Of a DNA stretch of 64,000 nucleotides, positions 1 to 8,500 are shown piece by piece. Position numbers and translations under genes: made by a program. How positions within the stretch are numbered: position 1 is the first letter of the stretch; each line of letters begins with the position of its first letter. This stretch comes from Eisenbergiella tayi (GTDB lineage: Bacteria; Bacillota; Clostridia; Lachnospirales; Lachnospiraceae): the NCBI RefSeq assembly GCF_001881565.1, contig NZ_MPDJ01000001.1:862808-926807 (forward strand), written 5' to 3'. The notes beneath the pieces were generated by a model, which saw nothing but the letters and a program-made list of their open reading frames with translations, did no database searches and was not told the origin of the DNA.

Positions 1-178
1 TAAATAAAGGTTTTTTGTCTGTAATTATAACGGCATCTGCGAATACGATATCTTTCATGCTGTATTCCATTGCCTTTAAAGTTGCCCTGACCTGTACGCT
101 GTCCATAGCACAAAGAGTCACCTGAGGCAGAACCAGCTTCCCCTGTGCATTATAATAGCTTCTTTTTTTATCATCCAT
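1..178 (-). CDS. DUF5672-like protein, N-terminal part (cut by window edge)
   Basis: The reading frame is open from an ATG at 178 leftward to the window edge, giving 59 visible residues. It begins MDDKKRSYYNAQGK and continues with LPQVTLCAMDS and a VRATLKAMEYS stretch. The pattern LPxVTLxAxDS near the start is typical of DUF5672 proteins, which are often found in glycan clusters and resemble glycosyltransferases; their reaction is not established. It lies 6 bp downstream of the GT11-like gene and reads the same way, so it is probably the next gene of that operon. The family call rests on a short stretch and the C-terminal part is not visible. Confidence 0.55.
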   Translation of the reverse strand, partial: MDDKKRSYYNAQGKLVLPQVTLCAMDSVQVRATLKAMEYSMKDIVFADAVIITDKKPLF

Positions 179-184
179 ACCGCA

Positions 185-1216
185 TTACCTGCCTTTCAAT
201 GCCTTCATTCTGCGAATAACCCCTCTGGCAATTTTATGCAGCCTGGCATTGGTATAAATGCTCTTACTTTGTATTTTATAAAGACAGCTTTTCAGCTTTC
301 CGGGTTTCACATTCAGTCTCCGATACCTGCCAGATTTCTTCTTATAAACCTCCAGCTCATGCCGGCATTCTTCATCTGAAAATACACGTCCTTTCCGATC
401 CATATAATTCCAGCCCGAATAAATATTCTGCTCACTGGCCCAATATCCATCCGAAACATTATGTCTGGCCCAGTATTTAGGGGCTATAATATACTCCACC
501 GTATCACTGGTAAAGGCCGGAAAATAAGCAAAGGAAGAATTGGCAAGCAAAAGATATCTGGCATTCTTCAGAATGGAATAATCCTTTGCCAAATCAAAGT
601 TATAAGCCGGAATTCCGGGTAGAAATTTATTCGCTTCCTTAACATCATTCGTTATAATCATAAATTTCATATCCGGATTTATTTTGCGCATATTTTTCAT
701 GCCGTCAAGCCAATATTTTTTTCTGAGATACAATTCCGGTGAATCCATATAGTCAGAACACCGCAAATGCAGAACACATAAATTTTTATCTGTAAAATCA
801 TGACAGTCATATTCCTGTTTTACTTTGAGCCATTGTTTAATCTGCTTTTTATAAGCGATATAATATTCTTCCGCCTGCATATTCCCGAACAGAAGCATAT
901 TATCCGCCACCTGAAACATACCTTCATCCGCAGCTGTAACATAACATCCATGTGTCATATCATGGCGGGAACTGCCGGTAAATATCCTGTCATCTCTCTC
1001 ATAATAGGTGCCTGCAAAATCTTTTTTTTCAGCCTTTACGCCAAAATCCAGATCCATGAAGTAAAGACCGCAGGAGCTATGGATATTATTCGCAAGTGTA
1101 TCGCTGCCTAATATGGAAAAATCTCTGCCCTGTTTCATGGCAATACATCTGGTTGTCACATAACAAAATAATTGGTTTCCCAATCCCTGCCCCTTAAGCA
1201 ATTCAGTTCCGACCAT
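185..1216 (-). CDS. GT11-family (fucosyltransferase-like) glycosyltransferase
   Basis: The protein (343 aa) opens with a GQGLGNQLF nucleotide-sugar motif and has HLRCSDY in the middle and ANSSFAYFPA near residue 230. This layout matches alpha-1,2-fucosyltransferases (GT11), which use GDP-fucose on galactose-type acceptors. The usual HxRRGDY is weakened to HLRCSDY, so the donor or the activity may differ. The frame is open up to 1300 inside the ABC gene, but the ATG at 1216 has an AAGGAAG site just upstream while the ATG at 1237 has none, so I start at 1216. It is the second GT11 protein of this operon and is probably cytoplasmic or peripheral at the membrane. Confidence 0.78.
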   Translation of the reverse strand: MVGTELLKGQGLGNQLFCYVTTRCIAMKQGRDFSILGSDTLANNIHSSCGLYFMDLDFGVKAEKKDFAGTYYERDDRIFTGSSRHDMTHGCYVTAADEGMFQVADNMLLFGNMQAEEYYIAYKKQIKQWLKVKQEYDCHDFTDKNLCVLHLRCSDYMDSPELYLRKKYWLDGMKNMRKINPDMKFMIITNDVKEANKFLPGIPAYNFDLAKDYSILKNARYLLLANSSFAYFPAFTSDTVEYIIAPKYWARHNVSDGYWASEQNIYSGWNYMDRKGRVFSDEECRHELEVYKKKSGRYRRLNVKPGKLKSCLYKIQSKSIYTNARLHKIARGVIRRMKALKGR

Positions 1217-1241
1217 TTCATTTCTTCCTTTTCCCATTCCA

Positions 1242-3005
1242 TTATTTCGGCAGCTTCGCTTCCACAATTTTCCCTTTATCCACATTGTAGATAATATCAC
1301 AATTCTCTATCGTCCGCAATCTATGGGCAATTATGATAAGGGTCTTGCGCCCGTGGAAGCTGTCGATAGCCTCCATAATAGCCGATTCCGTATCGTTATC
1401 CAGAGCGGAGGTCGCTTCATCAAACACCAGAATTTCCGGATTATGATACAGCGCCCTTGCGATACCGATCCTCTGCCGCTGTCCGCCCGACAGACGAACC
1501 CCTCTGTCGCCGATGCTGGTTTCCAGCTGTTCAGGCATCTGCTCCACGAATTCCTTCATCTGAGCTTCTTCCAACACCTGCCAAACTCTTTTATCATCTA
1601 TCTCATCCCTGTCCACACCAAAAGCGATATTTTCCCTAAGGGAGTCATCCGTCAGGAAAATCGTCTGAGGAATATATCCGATATGGCTCAGCCAGGAAGG
1701 ATAATTATCAAAAATATTGACGCCGCCGCAGGTTATCGTTCCCGCCTGCACCTGAAGCAGACCCATGAGGATGTCGATAGCCGTCGTTTTTCCAGCGCCG
1801 GAAGGTCCCATAACACCCACGGATTTCCCTATCGGCACGCGCATACAGGCATCATCCAGGATTTTTTTCGTAGTATTGGGATATAAGTAGGTGATGTTGT
1901 TAAGGCAGATCGCATCCCTGACAGGAATCGCCGCGGCATTCACATCATCCTTATTCTGGTACTCCCCATACTTCGTATAATCGCTGAAATCCACATTTTC
2001 ATACACATAATCCAGCGAAGGCTGGAAAAATGCAATGTTAGTAACATGTCCGTTGATACGGTTTACACTGGGAAGCAGCCTTGTAGCAGCAAAGGCAAAA
2101 GCCGTCATCTGAGGAATCATTTCCGTTAAATTGCCGCCTGCCATGATATAAACGGCCAGATAGGCAAGAACGCCCCCCATACAGAGAGTTTCTATCAGAA
2201 GTCTGGGGACATTATTCAATACCGTATATTTACTGGTAACTTCACCGGCAATCTGAGAATATTTGCGGAAATTTTTTGCGAAGAAAGCTTCCTTATGGAG
2301 AATTTTCACATCCTTGATTCCATAAATGGACTGAAGGCGCCATTTCCCCATGCGGCTCTGAACCTGCTGGGACTTCAGCCCCATGGAATTCAGCCTGTTT
2401 TTCATGACACGCATGATAAGCAGTGTCATAAATACCAGTATTCCACCCATCACCACTGTCATTTTAAAATCCACCAGCAGAAGGGTTACGCACAGAAAAA
2501 CCGCAACAACGGCTTCACTCGCCAGCTGTATATATTCCATCAGGATAGTAAATACCTTGGGCACATCACTGTCAACCAGACGGAATACGGTAGGGATATC
2601 CGCATTGAGATAAAATTCATAAGGACGGTTCAGGTACTCTTCCAGCATATAGCTTACCGTACGGAACTGATTTCCATTCACGAATCTGGCCTGGGCATAG
2701 GTCAAAAGCAGCAGGAAAAGATTTTTCACCACAATGACGACGATAACCAGAAGAAGCAGAAGCAGAATAAGCTGGGTGTAGTTCTCCCTGCTCAGTTCAA
2801 ATCCGAAAAACAAACAGATTTTCTGTACCATTTCGCTCTGCAGCATACTATCCTGATCGATGATCGCCGTAATCAAAGGCAGGATCGACGTAACCCCTAT
2901 GGTTTCCAGTACCCCGCCGATAAGAATAAGAATCGCCAGCAGGCCTACCTTCCGTTTTTGTTCCTTACTTAAAATGCGGCTCAGTTTTTTAATATTTTCC
3001 ATCAT
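1242..3005 (-). CDS. PglK/MsbA-type ABC exporter (lipid-linked glycan flippase candidate)
   Basis: This is a half-transporter of 587 aa. About six membrane segments fill the first 300 residues, followed by a nucleotide-binding domain with Walker A GPSGAGKTT, signature LSGGQRQRIGIARAL, Walker B ILVFDEATSALD and the H-loop IIAHRL. Transporters of this form flip lipid-linked oligosaccharides (PglK) or lipids (MsbA). The start at 3005 overlaps the stop of the preceding GT11 gene as ATGATGG, which suggests translational coupling. A paralogue lies at 60998-62749; both carry EYxYLNAD-type text before a phosphate-loop domain of the same length. No Wzx-type flippase is seen in the window, so these two are the best export candidates. 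Confidence 0.85.
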   Translation of the reverse strand: MMENIKKLSRILSKEQKRKVGLLAILILIGGVLETIGVTSILPLITAIIDQDSMLQSEMVQKICLFFGFELSRENYTQLILLLLLLVIVVIVVKNLFLLLLTYAQARFVNGNQFRTVSYMLEEYLNRPYEFYLNADIPTVFRLVDSDVPKVFTILMEYIQLASEAVVAVFLCVTLLLVDFKMTVVMGGILVFMTLLIMRVMKNRLNSMGLKSQQVQSRMGKWRLQSIYGIKDVKILHKEAFFAKNFRKYSQIAGEVTSKYTVLNNVPRLLIETLCMGGVLAYLAVYIMAGGNLTEMIPQMTAFAFAATRLLPSVNRINGHVTNIAFFQPSLDYVYENVDFSDYTKYGEYQNKDDVNAAAIPVRDAICLNNITYLYPNTTKKILDDACMRVPIGKSVGVMGPSGAGKTTAIDILMGLLQVQAGTITCGGVNIFDNYPSWLSHIGYIPQTIFLTDDSLRENIAFGVDRDEIDDKRVWQVLEEAQMKEFVEQMPEQLETSIGDRGVRLSGGQRQRIGIARALYHNPEILVFDEATSALDNDTESAIMEAIDSFHGRKTLIIIAHRLRTIENCDIIYNVDKGKIVEAKLPK

Positions 3006-3871
3006 AAGCGTATCATTCTCTCCGTATAAATATCCCGGCATTCTCTGCCGTTCAGCCATTTTGCCGGCGCTATTACTTTTTTCTCCGGATTTTCATTCAG
3101 CCATGCTCCCCACCAGCTGAAGCTGCTGTTAGCTATAATATTATGCCTGCATCTGCTCATCAGATACAGATCCATATAACCCGTATCCTCCGTGCTTCCT
3201 TCCACCAGGACACAATTTTTGCTTTCAAAATGTTCCCCCGTCCATTCCGGATCATTGCTGAACAGGAAAAAACGGGCGCCGGGTACCAGCCTCTCCATCC
3301 GCGCAAAAGCTTCTTTATAATAAGCTTCCGTGCAGATCTCCGTATAAAGGCCGCCATGGCTTTCATCCAGGTAATCGCCCCTCCGGATATGGACACTGAC
3401 CGACTGACAGTCCTCTATCTGTTTCTCCAGCCGGAGATAATCCTCAGGCAGCGGAAAAGCACCCGACTCTATCCCGCGGAACCGGTATGCTTCACGGACT
3501 TTTTCCTCACAGTCCCGGAAGTATTTGTCACTCTGAAAACACCCTTCCAGCAATACCGGATCCTTTTCCATCACCAGCGGGTCAAAATTGATATCCCGTT
3601 CCCGGTAGGCCTTCGTCCTGCGGCCGGTCAGCTTTCGCCTGACACGGGACAGCGCATCCATGGAAGCATCTGTCATTTCCGTCAGTTCCTCTCTGCTTGC
3701 CCGGTCATAGGTAATTCCGAACACCTCCAGCTGCCTCGGCCTTGTTCCCGGCCCTTCATAACAGGTGACATCATCTATTTTTACTTCTTTTCCCTTAGCC
3801 TTCAGGCTCAGATAGAGGGCATATTCAAACATCTGGTTGCCCAGCCCTCCCGATAATTGCACAATAACCAT
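3002..3871 (-). CDS. GT11 alpha-1,2-fucosyltransferase-like
   Basis: The protein (289 aa) is of normal GT11 length. It starts MVIVQLSGGLGNQMFEYA, has SVHIRRGDYLD in the middle and ends with NSSFSWWGAWLN and KVIAPAKW. HxRRGDY is the GDP-fucose-binding signature of alpha-1,2-fucosyltransferases, so transfer of fucose to a growing lipid-linked glycan at the inner membrane face is expected. Its ATG follows the stop of the GT2 gene by one base and its TGA overlaps the ABC gene start. This is the canonical GT11 member; the copy at 185-1216 is more diverged. The acceptor cannot be read from sequence. Confidence 0.88.
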   Translation of the reverse strand: MVIVQLSGGLGNQMFEYALYLSLKAKGKEVKIDDVTCYEGPGTRPRQLEVFGITYDRASREELTEMTDASMDALSRVRRKLTGRRTKAYRERDINFDPLVMEKDPVLLEGCFQSDKYFRDCEEKVREAYRFRGIESGAFPLPEDYLRLEKQIEDCQSVSVHIRRGDYLDESHGGLYTEICTEAYYKEAFARMERLVPGARFFLFSNDPEWTGEHFESKNCVLVEGSTEDTGYMDLYLMSRCRHNIIANSSFSWWGAWLNENPEKKVIAPAKWLNGRECRDIYTERMIRL

Positions 3872-3872
3872 A

Positions 3873-4943
3873 TTAACGCCCTCTTGCCCTTTGTTTCAGA
3901 GGTATGATAAACCTGTCATTCAGCCAAATCACCCAAAGATAAACTGCCGGTGACTTCAGGAAAATCATCATTTTCTTTTTTTCATTGGGATTAGCTGCCG
4001 GATTCTGATAGACCCTGTCCATTTCCGCGCTGTCCGCCCGCAGCCGCTCCCTGATTTCTTTCCGGTATTTTCGTCTGAAGTCCTTTTTCGCCTTTCCCAG
4101 CGAAATGTAATAAAGCAAAAGCCTTTTATAAAAAAAATATCGATGGATATCCGCCAAATCCATTCTGTCTATGGAACGCAAAAAAGCTTCCTTTTCTTCA
4201 TAAGCCGGCAGCTGATCCGTAAAGATACGTTCTCCCAGCCCTTCTCCCATGATACTGCCTTCCCGTTCCAGGACATAATTATAAAAGGAAAAATCCATGT
4301 ATATGGTCCCGGAAGCCCTTGCCAGCAGCTTCGTGGTATATACGATATCCTCATAATATTTTCCCTTCGGAAACCGCAGTTCACCCATCAGTTCCCTTCG
4401 GTAAAGCTTATTCCAGGCGGCATTCTGGATACAGATGTCATCCTCTTCTCTTAAAAAGCATTCCAGCGCCTCCCGGCCTTCCATATAAACTGCGGCACCT
4501 GTGGACTCATCCACAGCACGATCCCTGTAGATTTTCCGGTACCGGCATACCGCCAGCGGCGCATCAAACTGCCTCGCCGCAGAAAGCAGCCCTTCATACA
4601 TATCCTTCTCTATCCAGTCATCCCCGTCCACAAAAGCAATGTAGCTTCCCAGCGCCTGACCGGTTCCTGCATTTCTGGCATCGGAAAGACCGCCGTTTTC
4701 CTTATGGATCACCTGGATTCTGTCATCCTCCCCGGCCAGCCTGTCGCAAAGGCCCGGACAGCCATCCGTGGAACCATCGTCAACCAGAATAATCTGCAGG
4801 TTCCGGTATGTCTGCTCCCGTATGGAACGGACGCATTTTTCCAGATACGCCTCAATATTATATACCGCCACGATGACCGAAATCAAATCCGTCTGTTCCT
4901 GCTCCGGTATCGGACGGAATGAAAAATGTTCTATTTTCTGCAC
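3873..4943 (-). CDS. GT2 family glycosyltransferase
   Basis: The N-terminal GT-A domain (residues about 20-130) has LISVIVAVYNIEAYLEKC, VDDGSTDG, the ENGGLSDARN loop and the VDGDDW metal-binding DxD. This is the standard arrangement of family 2 inverting transferases in capsule and exopolysaccharide clusters. The C-terminal half is a less conserved basic tail ending IPLKQRARGR that may contact the membrane. The start is a GTG at 4943 with GGAAGGAA upstream; no better ATG lies nearby. It sits between asnB-like and GT11 genes in one operon. The sugar specificity is unknown. Confidence 0.87.
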   Translation of the reverse strand: MQKIEHFSFRPIPEQEQTDLISVIVAVYNIEAYLEKCVRSIREQTYRNLQIILVDDGSTDGCPGLCDRLAGEDDRIQVIHKENGGLSDARNAGTGQALGSYIAFVDGDDWIEKDMYEGLLSAARQFDAPLAVCRYRKIYRDRAVDESTGAAVYMEGREALECFLREEDDICIQNAAWNKLYRRELMGELRFPKGKYYEDIVYTTKLLARASGTIYMDFSFYNYVLEREGSIMGEGLGERIFTDQLPAYEEKEAFLRSIDRMDLADIHRYFFYKRLLLYYISLGKAKKDFRRKYRKEIRERLRADSAEMDRVYQNPAANPNEKKKMMIFLKSPAVYLWVIWLNDRFIIPLKQRARGR

Positions 4944-4981
4944 GGGATAATTCCTTCCTGCAAGCTGTCACTGCAACCGCT

Positions 4982-6865
4982 TCAACACACAGCTGAACGA
5001 TCCGCCATCCAGGCCTGGAACATCAGAATATACCAGATCTGAATGCGCCAGACACCGTTTTCCACAAAATCCTTCCAGATTTTCCATACCGTATCCGGAT
5101 TTAAAATACCCTGCGTTTCCAGCGTCCTGCGATCAATCAGCGTTTCCGCCCATGCCCGCAGAGACGGCTCCATCAGCCATTTGGCAATAGGTATGGAGAA
5201 TCCCTTCTTTGGCCTGTCCATCAATTCCTTCGGCACATATTTATACAAAACATCCCGAAGAACCAGTTTCCCTGTCCCATCCTGCCTCTTATATTCCAAA
5301 GGAAGGCTCCAGGCGAACTCCACCACATCCTTATCCAGCATAGGCACCCTTGTTTCCAGAGAAACCGCCATAGCCGTACGATCCACCTTTACCAATATAT
5401 CATCCGGATGATACATCAGCATATCCATCAGCATAATCGTATGGTTCGTTTCCTCCAGATAACCTGCCGGCATCTGTGTATACTTATACGGCAGGTTTCC
5501 GTGCTCCCTTGCAATATCCATAGTAAGCGGATCCGTAAGCCGTGACTGCACATAAATATCCGAAGGATCCCTGGCCCCCAGAAGTTTCCCCTTGATACGG
5601 AATAACTCCTTTTTTACCAGAGGACTGTGCAGAACCAGCTCGCTGCAGGGCTTACGCAGAAAATAAGGAACATTTTTCATTTTCCCCCAAATACGGCTCA
5701 CCGAAGCATAAGAGGTATAACCGCAGAAAAGTTCGTCTCCCCCATCTCCGCTCAAGGATACCGTCACATGCTCCCGGGTCATCTTACTGACCAGATAGGT
5801 AGGAATCTGAGAAGAATCCGCGAACGGCTCCCCAAACATAAAAGGAAGCTTAGGAATTACCGCCTTGGCATCCGCCTCCGTAATATAAAGCTCCGTATGC
5901 TCTGTTCCCAGCACCTTCGCAATTTCCCTGGCAGTCTCCGCTTCATTATACTCTTTTTCTCCCATACCAATCGTAAAGCTCTTCACTTTACCATGATTCA
6001 GCGACTGCATCAGCGCCACAATAGTGCTGCTGTCTATCCCCGCGGAAAGAAAAGCCCCCACCGGCACATCCGCCACCATCTGATCCCGGATAGAAGCCTT
6101 CAGAAGCCGCTCCAGCTCCTCCGCCGCTTCCTCCCGGCTTCCCGCAAACAGATTCTCCTGCCCCTTCTTCGCCGCATCCATCACAGACCAGAACGTTTTT
6201 ACCGAAGGCCTGGAAAAAGGAGCTTCCAGCGTCAGGATACACCCCGGCTCCAGCTTCCATATATCCTCATAAATAGAATAAGGAGCAGGAATATACCCAT
6301 GCACAAAATAAATATCCAGCACATCCCTGTTGATTTCATTACTAAAACCATCCAGAACAGAAATCGATCCAATATCCGACCCAAACACAAAACACCCGTT
6401 TACAAAACCATAATACAACGGCTTCTCCCCGATCCGATCCCGAAGCAGATAAAGCCGCCTCTCCTTCTTATCATAAAGCGCAATGGCAAACATCCCCTTA
6501 CACAAAGTGATCACCTCTTCGATCCCCATATGCTCCATAGCCTCCAGCAGAACCTCCGTATCCGAAGTCCCCCTGAAACGATCCACCTTCTTCTCCTCAA
6601 TCAGCCTCTTTGCGATCTCCCTGTAATTATAGATTTCACCATTAAAGACCATTTCAAACCGCCCGCTGTGAGACTGCATAGGCTGTGCCCCATTTTCCGA
6701 AAGATCCACAATAGAAAGCCGCTGATGCCCCAAAACAACATCCCCGTCCTCACTCGCCCAAATCCCCGAAGCATCCGGCCCCCTGTGCCGCATCCTCTCA
6801 TTCATCTTCCTGATATTCTTCTCCCAATCCCTCTTCCAATTACAAAACCCTGCAATCCCGCACAT
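4982..6865 (-). CDS. asnB: Asparagine synthetase B-like glutamine amidotransferase (copy 1)
   Basis: The protein (627 aa) starts MCGIAGF, so Cys2 becomes the N-terminal nucleophile of the class II glutaminase domain (residues 2 to about 210; RHRGPD and FNGEIYN motifs). The synthetase domain has the PP-loop LSAGIDSS at 273-280 and SGDGGDELFCGY. In exopolysaccharide clusters such proteins often amidate uronic-acid carboxyls rather than make free asparagine; that is an inference here, supported by a second copy at 9661-11562 and a uronic-acid pathway at 39990-42331. The ribosome site before 6865 (GGTGAG) is weak. The gene lies just downstream of the long inverted repeat 6977-7296. Confidence 0.9.
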   Translation of the reverse strand: MCGIAGFCNWKRDWEKNIRKMNERMRHRGPDASGIWASEDGDVVLGHQRLSIVDLSENGAQPMQSHSGRFEMVFNGEIYNYREIAKRLIEEKKVDRFRGTSDTEVLLEAMEHMGIEEVITLCKGMFAIALYDKKERRLYLLRDRIGEKPLYYGFVNGCFVFGSDIGSISVLDGFSNEINRDVLDIYFVHGYIPAPYSIYEDIWKLEPGCILTLEAPFSRPSVKTFWSVMDAAKKGQENLFAGSREEAAEELERLLKASIRDQMVADVPVGAFLSAGIDSSTIVALMQSLNHGKVKSFTIGMGEKEYNEAETAREIAKVLGTEHTELYITEADAKAVIPKLPFMFGEPFADSSQIPTYLVSKMTREHVTVSLSGDGGDELFCGYTSYASVSRIWGKMKNVPYFLRKPCSELVLHSPLVKKELFRIKGKLLGARDPSDIYVQSRLTDPLTMDIAREHGNLPYKYTQMPAGYLEETNHTIMLMDMLMYHPDDILVKVDRTAMAVSLETRVPMLDKDVVEFAWSLPLEYKRQDGTGKLVLRDVLYKYVPKELMDRPKKGFSIPIAKWLMEPSLRAWAETLIDRRTLETQGILNPDTVWKIWKDFVENGVWRIQIWYILMFQAWMADRSAVC

Positions 6866-6976
6866 AATCTCACCCGCTTTCTAAAATCAAGCCTCTTTAT
6901 CCTGCTACAACTTACTAAATCCCTTATCTTTTGCCCTTTTTCCCTTTTTTTGCCCTTAACTTACTCACTTCACCCA

Positions 6977-7296
6977 GCTTTGCCTCTGCTGTTCTCCGGC
7001 TGCCCTTCGGCCTGCTGTGGCTTGGCCCTCCGGCAGGAAGCTTCCCGGCCCGGCTCCCGGGAAACCGGCTGCGGCCAGAGATGAGATCCTGTAAGGGCCG
7101 TATAAAAACGCCGGTCCTTACACTGCGTATTCTGCAGCGTTAGTACCGCTGCGTTTTTATCCGAGCGAGAGCGCGCCCTATAAGGACTCATCTCTGGCCG
7201 CAGCCGGTTTCTCGGGAGCCGGGCCGGGAAGCTTCCTGACGGAGGGCCAAACCACAGCAGACCGAAGCAGCAGCCGGAGAACAGCAGAGGCAAAGC
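6977..7296. repeat. Long inverted repeat element LIR1 (320 bp hairpin)
   Basis: The outer arms (6977-7090 and about 7183-7296) are complementary with only a few mismatches and one small indel: GCTTTGCCTCTGCTG pairs with CAGCAGAGGCAAAGC at the rim. Pairing continues inward through GATGAG/CTCATC, ATAAAAACGC/GCGTTTTTAT and CACTGC/GCAGCG, leaving a loop of about 7 nt near 7127-7133. The whole element can fold into one hairpin of about 150 bp. It ends 4 bp past the stop codon of the SGNH gene and fills most of the 435 bp between two minus-strand genes. No T-run follows on either strand, so it is not a plain terminator. The remaining gap 6866-6976 is purine-rich on the minus strand and shows no clear promoter. 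Confidence 0.93.
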
Positions 7297-7300
7297 GCCC

Positions 7301-8380
7301 TTACTCTTCTTCGATCACCTTAAATTCATTCCGTTCCTTTTTGTCAAGAATCGTCTGCTTGGCGGCTTCCGTCTGCTCTTCCCACAATTCGGCCGCCTTA
7401 TCCCAGCTTTCATATTCCTTCTGTCCGCGTTTATCCGTAAATGAATAATTATTTTTCAGATATTCTCCCAGGAAGGCGCTGCACTTTTCCATGCCAAAAG
7501 CATTGGCATGACCGCCGTAATCGTCAAAGTCCATCTCAAAATCAATATCCAGTTCCTCATAATAATCATTCATGTTCAGGAACTGATATCCGGTAGGGGC
7601 TATGATGTCCGCTATATAATTATACTGCCTCTGCTTTTCTTCCGTCATGGTATTCGGCGATACGATAAATAAAGCGTTCAGACCTTTTTCCTGCAGATAA
7701 GCCAAAAGATTACGCAGCACCTCTTCCTGATCCTCCGGAATCGCCTGCCGATCCGTCACCCAGGAATAATCCGCTATTTCGCTGGGTCCGATATCGTCCC
7801 GGATCACAGCGCCCTTCAGCGGATCCGGATATTCATACCGGAAGGTAACCATCTGACTGGGAAGCACCAGCGTTTTCCAGTTGGAATGATATTTAAAAAT
7901 ATCGAAATAATAGGTATATCTTGGCTCTTCTTCATTCGGCTCCACCAAATCATTGATGGTTTTTATCCGGTTCCAGGAATACTTCATGTTATCGGTGACG
8001 CCTCTGGTATATGCCATGTTCTGTGTGAGCCGTTCATCCGGCCCCAGATACATGCGCATTTCGAAAACATAAAGCTCAGGATCCTGGGTTTTCTCCGCCT
8101 CCTCCACCAGATGTACCGCGGCCTTCGGGCGCTGCATGTTAGAGGACAGCGGATAACAGGTGATGCCGGTATCCTCCCAGATCTTCGGTCCCGCATAATA
8201 AGGATATACCGGGCTGGATCCGATCATCACCACATCAATGGTATCCTTCTTTTCCGCGTAAAATCCCACAAAAATGTCCTTGATATCGCCGTTTGTCCGA
8301 ATCATATAGGTGAGTGGAATCAGTATCAGGAAAAAACCTGCTATAAATACAATTGTCTTAATCCATTCTTTTTTCTTCAT
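7301..8380 (-). CDS. Membrane-anchored SGNH-hydrolase-like protein
   Basis: The protein (359 aa) has one N-terminal membrane segment (residues about 9-27) and an extracytoplasmic remainder. VVMIGSSPVYPYY looks like a block I of the SGNH/GDSL fold with Ser in a GSS context, and DDYGGHANAFG near the C-terminal third resembles the catalytic Asp-His block. Proteins of this DltD/AlgX-like form transfer or remove acyl groups on surface glycans. The C-terminal 40 residues are highly charged (Lys/Glu rich). It belongs to the glycan operon, between a GT4 gene and asnB copy 1. Activity is inferred; it could also be an inactive carrier-binding protein. Confidence 0.65.
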   Translation of the reverse strand: MKKKEWIKTIVFIAGFFLILIPLTYMIRTNGDIKDIFVGFYAEKKDTIDVVMIGSSPVYPYYAGPKIWEDTGITCYPLSSNMQRPKAAVHLVEEAEKTQDPELYVFEMRMYLGPDERLTQNMAYTRGVTDNMKYSWNRIKTINDLVEPNEEEPRYTYYFDIFKYHSNWKTLVLPSQMVTFRYEYPDPLKGAVIRDDIGPSEIADYSWVTDRQAIPEDQEEVLRNLLAYLQEKGLNALFIVSPNTMTEEKQRQYNYIADIIAPTGYQFLNMNDYYEELDIDFEMDFDDYGGHANAFGMEKCSAFLGEYLKNNYSFTDKRGQKEYESWDKAAELWEEQTEAAKQTILDKKERNEFKVIEEE

Positions 8381-8404
8381 ACTACCTGTTGCTTTCCCTG
8401 GAGT

Positions 8405-8467
8405 GTGTCTGAAAATTGCATGAATGAATTTTCAAACACGCTTTGACATGATAAATCTGCAGATTTA
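8405..8467. repeat. Intra-operon hairpin plus 16-bp perfect palindrome
   Basis: In the 120-bp gap between the SGNH gene and the upstream GT4 gene, TGAAAATT (8410-8417) pairs with AATTTTCA (8427-8434), extended by GTGT/ACAC outside. Just beyond lies the perfect palindrome TAAATCTGCAGATTTA (8452-8467). Neither is followed by a T-run in the direction of transcription. They may be an mRNA-processing or pausing structure, or a protein-binding site; I cannot tell which. Confidence 0.6.
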
Positions 8468-8500
8468 CAGACATACTCTTTACTCCGTCCATGATGCAAA

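Noticed and set aside
5627..7084. A 485-codon plus-strand frame opposite asnB copy 1
   Set aside because: It is the antisense shadow of a clear gene, rich in Arg/His/Pro, and runs into LIR1.
6931..7293. Overlapping ORFs on both strands in LIR1 with nearly the same protein text
   Set aside because: They mirror each other only because the DNA is palindromic. No ribosome sites, and composition is that of the repeat.
6977..7296. LIRs as insertion sequences, MITEs or CRISPR arrays
   Set aside because: No shared terminal repeats, no target duplication seen, no transposase gene inside, and no repeat-spacer pattern. Arms differ fully between copies.
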